64,000 nucleotides of DNA from positions 2,480,001 through 2,544,000 of the forward strand of contig NZ_UGQM01000001.1 in the NCBI RefSeq assembly GCF_900454025.1, in the 5' to 3' direction. The translations under genes and the position numbers were made by a program. The stretch is from Mycolicibacterium gilvum. GTDB taxonomy: Bacteria; Actinomycetota; Actinomycetes; Mycobacteriales; Mycobacteriaceae. Shown in pieces: positions 63,024 to 64,000 of this stretch. How positions within the stretch are numbered: position 1 is the first letter of the stretch; the number at the start of each line of letters is the position of its first letter. The notes below the pieces were generated by a model. It saw nothing but the letters and a program-made list of their open reading frames with translations. It made no database searches and was not told the origin of the DNA.

Positions 63024-63698
63024 GTGAGCACCAACGATGCGGCCGAAGCGCACACCGGTACCGGATTCGACGCCCACGTCGGCACCGGATTCGACGCCCA
63101 CGTCGGCGGGGGCTTCAATCCGCCCCGGCCCACCGACCGCGGCGGGCCGGACTACGGCCGCTTCGTCGAGGCGGTCCGCACTCTGCAGGACCACACCCGC
63201 GCCGCCGACGCCCCGGACGACGTGATCACCGCGGCCGCCGATCTGATCGAGAAGGCCTCGGCGCTGCTGGCCCCCTACGACGCCGACGAATGGTCCTCGC
63301 CGTCGGGCCGACGCATGGACCTGCCCAACCGCGGCAACATCCTGAGCCCGCCGATCGATCTGCGGGTGACCGACGGCCGCGTCGTCGGCACCGCGTGCTT
63401 CCGCCGCTACCACCTCGGACGCAACGGCGCTGCGCACGGCGGTGCCGTGGCCCACCTGTTCGACTCGCTGCTGGGCTTCACCGCGTTCAAGCTCAGCGGG
63501 AGCAAGGCTCAGCGCACCGCGTTCCTCCACGTGGACTACCGCAGGATCGCGCTGATCGGCGCCCAACTGCAGGTCGAAGCCGCCATCGACGATATCGTCG
63601 ACCGCAAGATCTACGTCTCGGGACGGCTGCTCGACGGCGAGCACGTCCTGGCCGACGCACATTCGCTGTTCGTGAAGCTGAAACCGGGTCAACCATGA
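63024..63698 (+). CDS. Hotdog-fold (PaaI-type) thioesterase
   Basis: 224 residues from GTG 63024. The N-terminus has a short imperfect duplication (GTGFDAHV twice, then GGGFNPP). The hotdog domain runs from about residue 85: GTACFRRYHLGRNGAAHGGAVAHLFDSLLGF, with the GxxHGG region of 4HBT enzymes, then HVDYRRIALIGAQLQVEA and ADAHSLFVKLKPG. Hydrolyses acyl-CoA-like thioesters. ATGA overlap with the next gene. Confidence 0.85.
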   Translation: MSTNDAAEAHTGTGFDAHVGTGFDAHVGGGFNPPRPTDRGGPDYGRFVEAVRTLQDHTRAADAPDDVITAAADLIEKASALLAPYDADEWSSPSGRRMDLPNRGNILSPPIDLRVTDGRVVGTACFRRYHLGRNGAAHGGAVAHLFDSLLGFTAFKLSGSKAQRTAFLHVDYRRIALIGAQLQVEAAIDDIVDRKIYVSGRLLDGEHVLADAHSLFVKLKPGQP

Positions 63699-64000
63699 CC
63701 GACACCGACAAGCCGGGATTCACCCGGCGGTGGGCGCGCCGCCGCGACCGGCTGCGCGAGCGACCCGTCGTCGACCTCACCTACCGCATCTCCGTGGGCG
63801 TCGTCGGGCTCGTCGTGCTGGGCCTCGGCATCCTGGCGATCCCGTATCCCGGCCCCGGCTGGGCCATCGTGTTCCTCGGGCTGGCGATCCTGGCCACCGA
63901 GTTCGACTGGGCCAAGAGGCTACTGGGCTACGCGCGCCGGCGCTACGACGCGGTGATGGACTGGTTCAAACAGCAGGGCCTGTGGGTGCAGGCGCTCGGC
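63695..64000 (+). CDS. PGPGW-motif membrane protein (cut by window end)
   Basis: 102 residues visible. Basic N-terminus (FTRRWARRRDRLRERP), helix VGLVVLGLGILAIPYPGPGW with the PGPGW motif, second helix AIVFLGLAILATEFDWAKRLLG. Matches the actinobacterial TIGR02611-type family; function unknown. Starts in the ATGA overlap with the thioesterase gene, C-terminus missing. Confidence 0.85.
   Translation, partial: MTDTDKPGFTRRWARRRDRLRERPVVDLTYRISVGVVGLVVLGLGILAIPYPGPGWAIVFLGLAILATEFDWAKRLLGYARRRYDAVMDWFKQQGLWVQALG

Overview
High-GC actinobacterial chromosome, almost certainly a Mycolicibacterium-type rapidly growing mycobacterium. The support is a DevR (DosR) protein nearly identical in its key segments to the mycobacterial regulator, a DevS GAF-GAF kinase, two Acg-type nitroreductases, a split PE-PPE-domain esterase, two SigF-family sigma factors and mycobacterial small proteins (DUF6636, DUF6131, DUF305, CsbD).

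Layout. (1) 1-6.4 kb: the right part of an integrated phage-like element: DUF3631 helicase end, WhiB-like and zinc-ribbon proteins, scaffold-like protein, HK97-type capsid, HNH-like remnant, small primase, and a leftward operon with three small look-alike genes. It abuts a Gly-Cys-Val tRNA cluster, a likely integration site. No portal, protease, terminase or tail gene is visible. (2) 6.4-13.3 kb: tRNAs, then a copper module (DUF305 lipoprotein, two-component system, CsoR-like operator, CopZ, CopB-type ATPase, His-tailed membrane protein). (3) 13.3-16.4 kb: vitamin B12 ABC transporter operon behind a cobalamin riboswitch. (4) 16.4-25.4 kb: stress and signalling genes (CsbD, STAS, response regulator, TetR), a four-gene glycosyltransferase operon and two adjacent SigF-family sigma genes. 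SigF-like promoters precede the glycosyltransferase operon and the downstream sigma gene. (5) 26-33 kb: envelope and stress genes (GlsB-like, two BrkB-like proteins, epimerase, flavin oxidoreductase, split PE-PPE esterase). (6) 33-44 kb: acetoacetyl-CoA synthetase, a membrane acyltransferase with SGNH domain, a modABC operon led by a Mop-type regulator, an RsbQ/RsbP-like energy-stress pair and a DUF4032 protein. (7) 44-52 kb: an alpha-glucoside-type ABC transporter and GH13 alpha-glucosidase, interrupted by an IS110-family insertion in the end of the binding-protein gene. (8) 52-57.5 kb: a compact DosR island (two Acg proteins, Usp, DevR, DevS). (9) 57.7-64 kb: a 1250-residue Pro/Gly/Ala/Val-rich repeat secreted protein, an ANTAR regulator, DUF1990, a hotdog thioesterase and a PGPGW membrane protein cut by the window end.

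Themes. The SigF-family genes, RsbQP pair, STAS protein and SigF-like promoters suggest a general-stress partner-switching network whose targets include the glycosyltransferase operon. The most distinctive signal is the IS110 element. The native end of the interrupted gene can be read on the far side, so the junctions are known. The element's 230-base 5' non-coding region contains short segments matching both the target and the donor junction in the order expected of a bridge (guide) RNA. All calls are by eye, without database searches.
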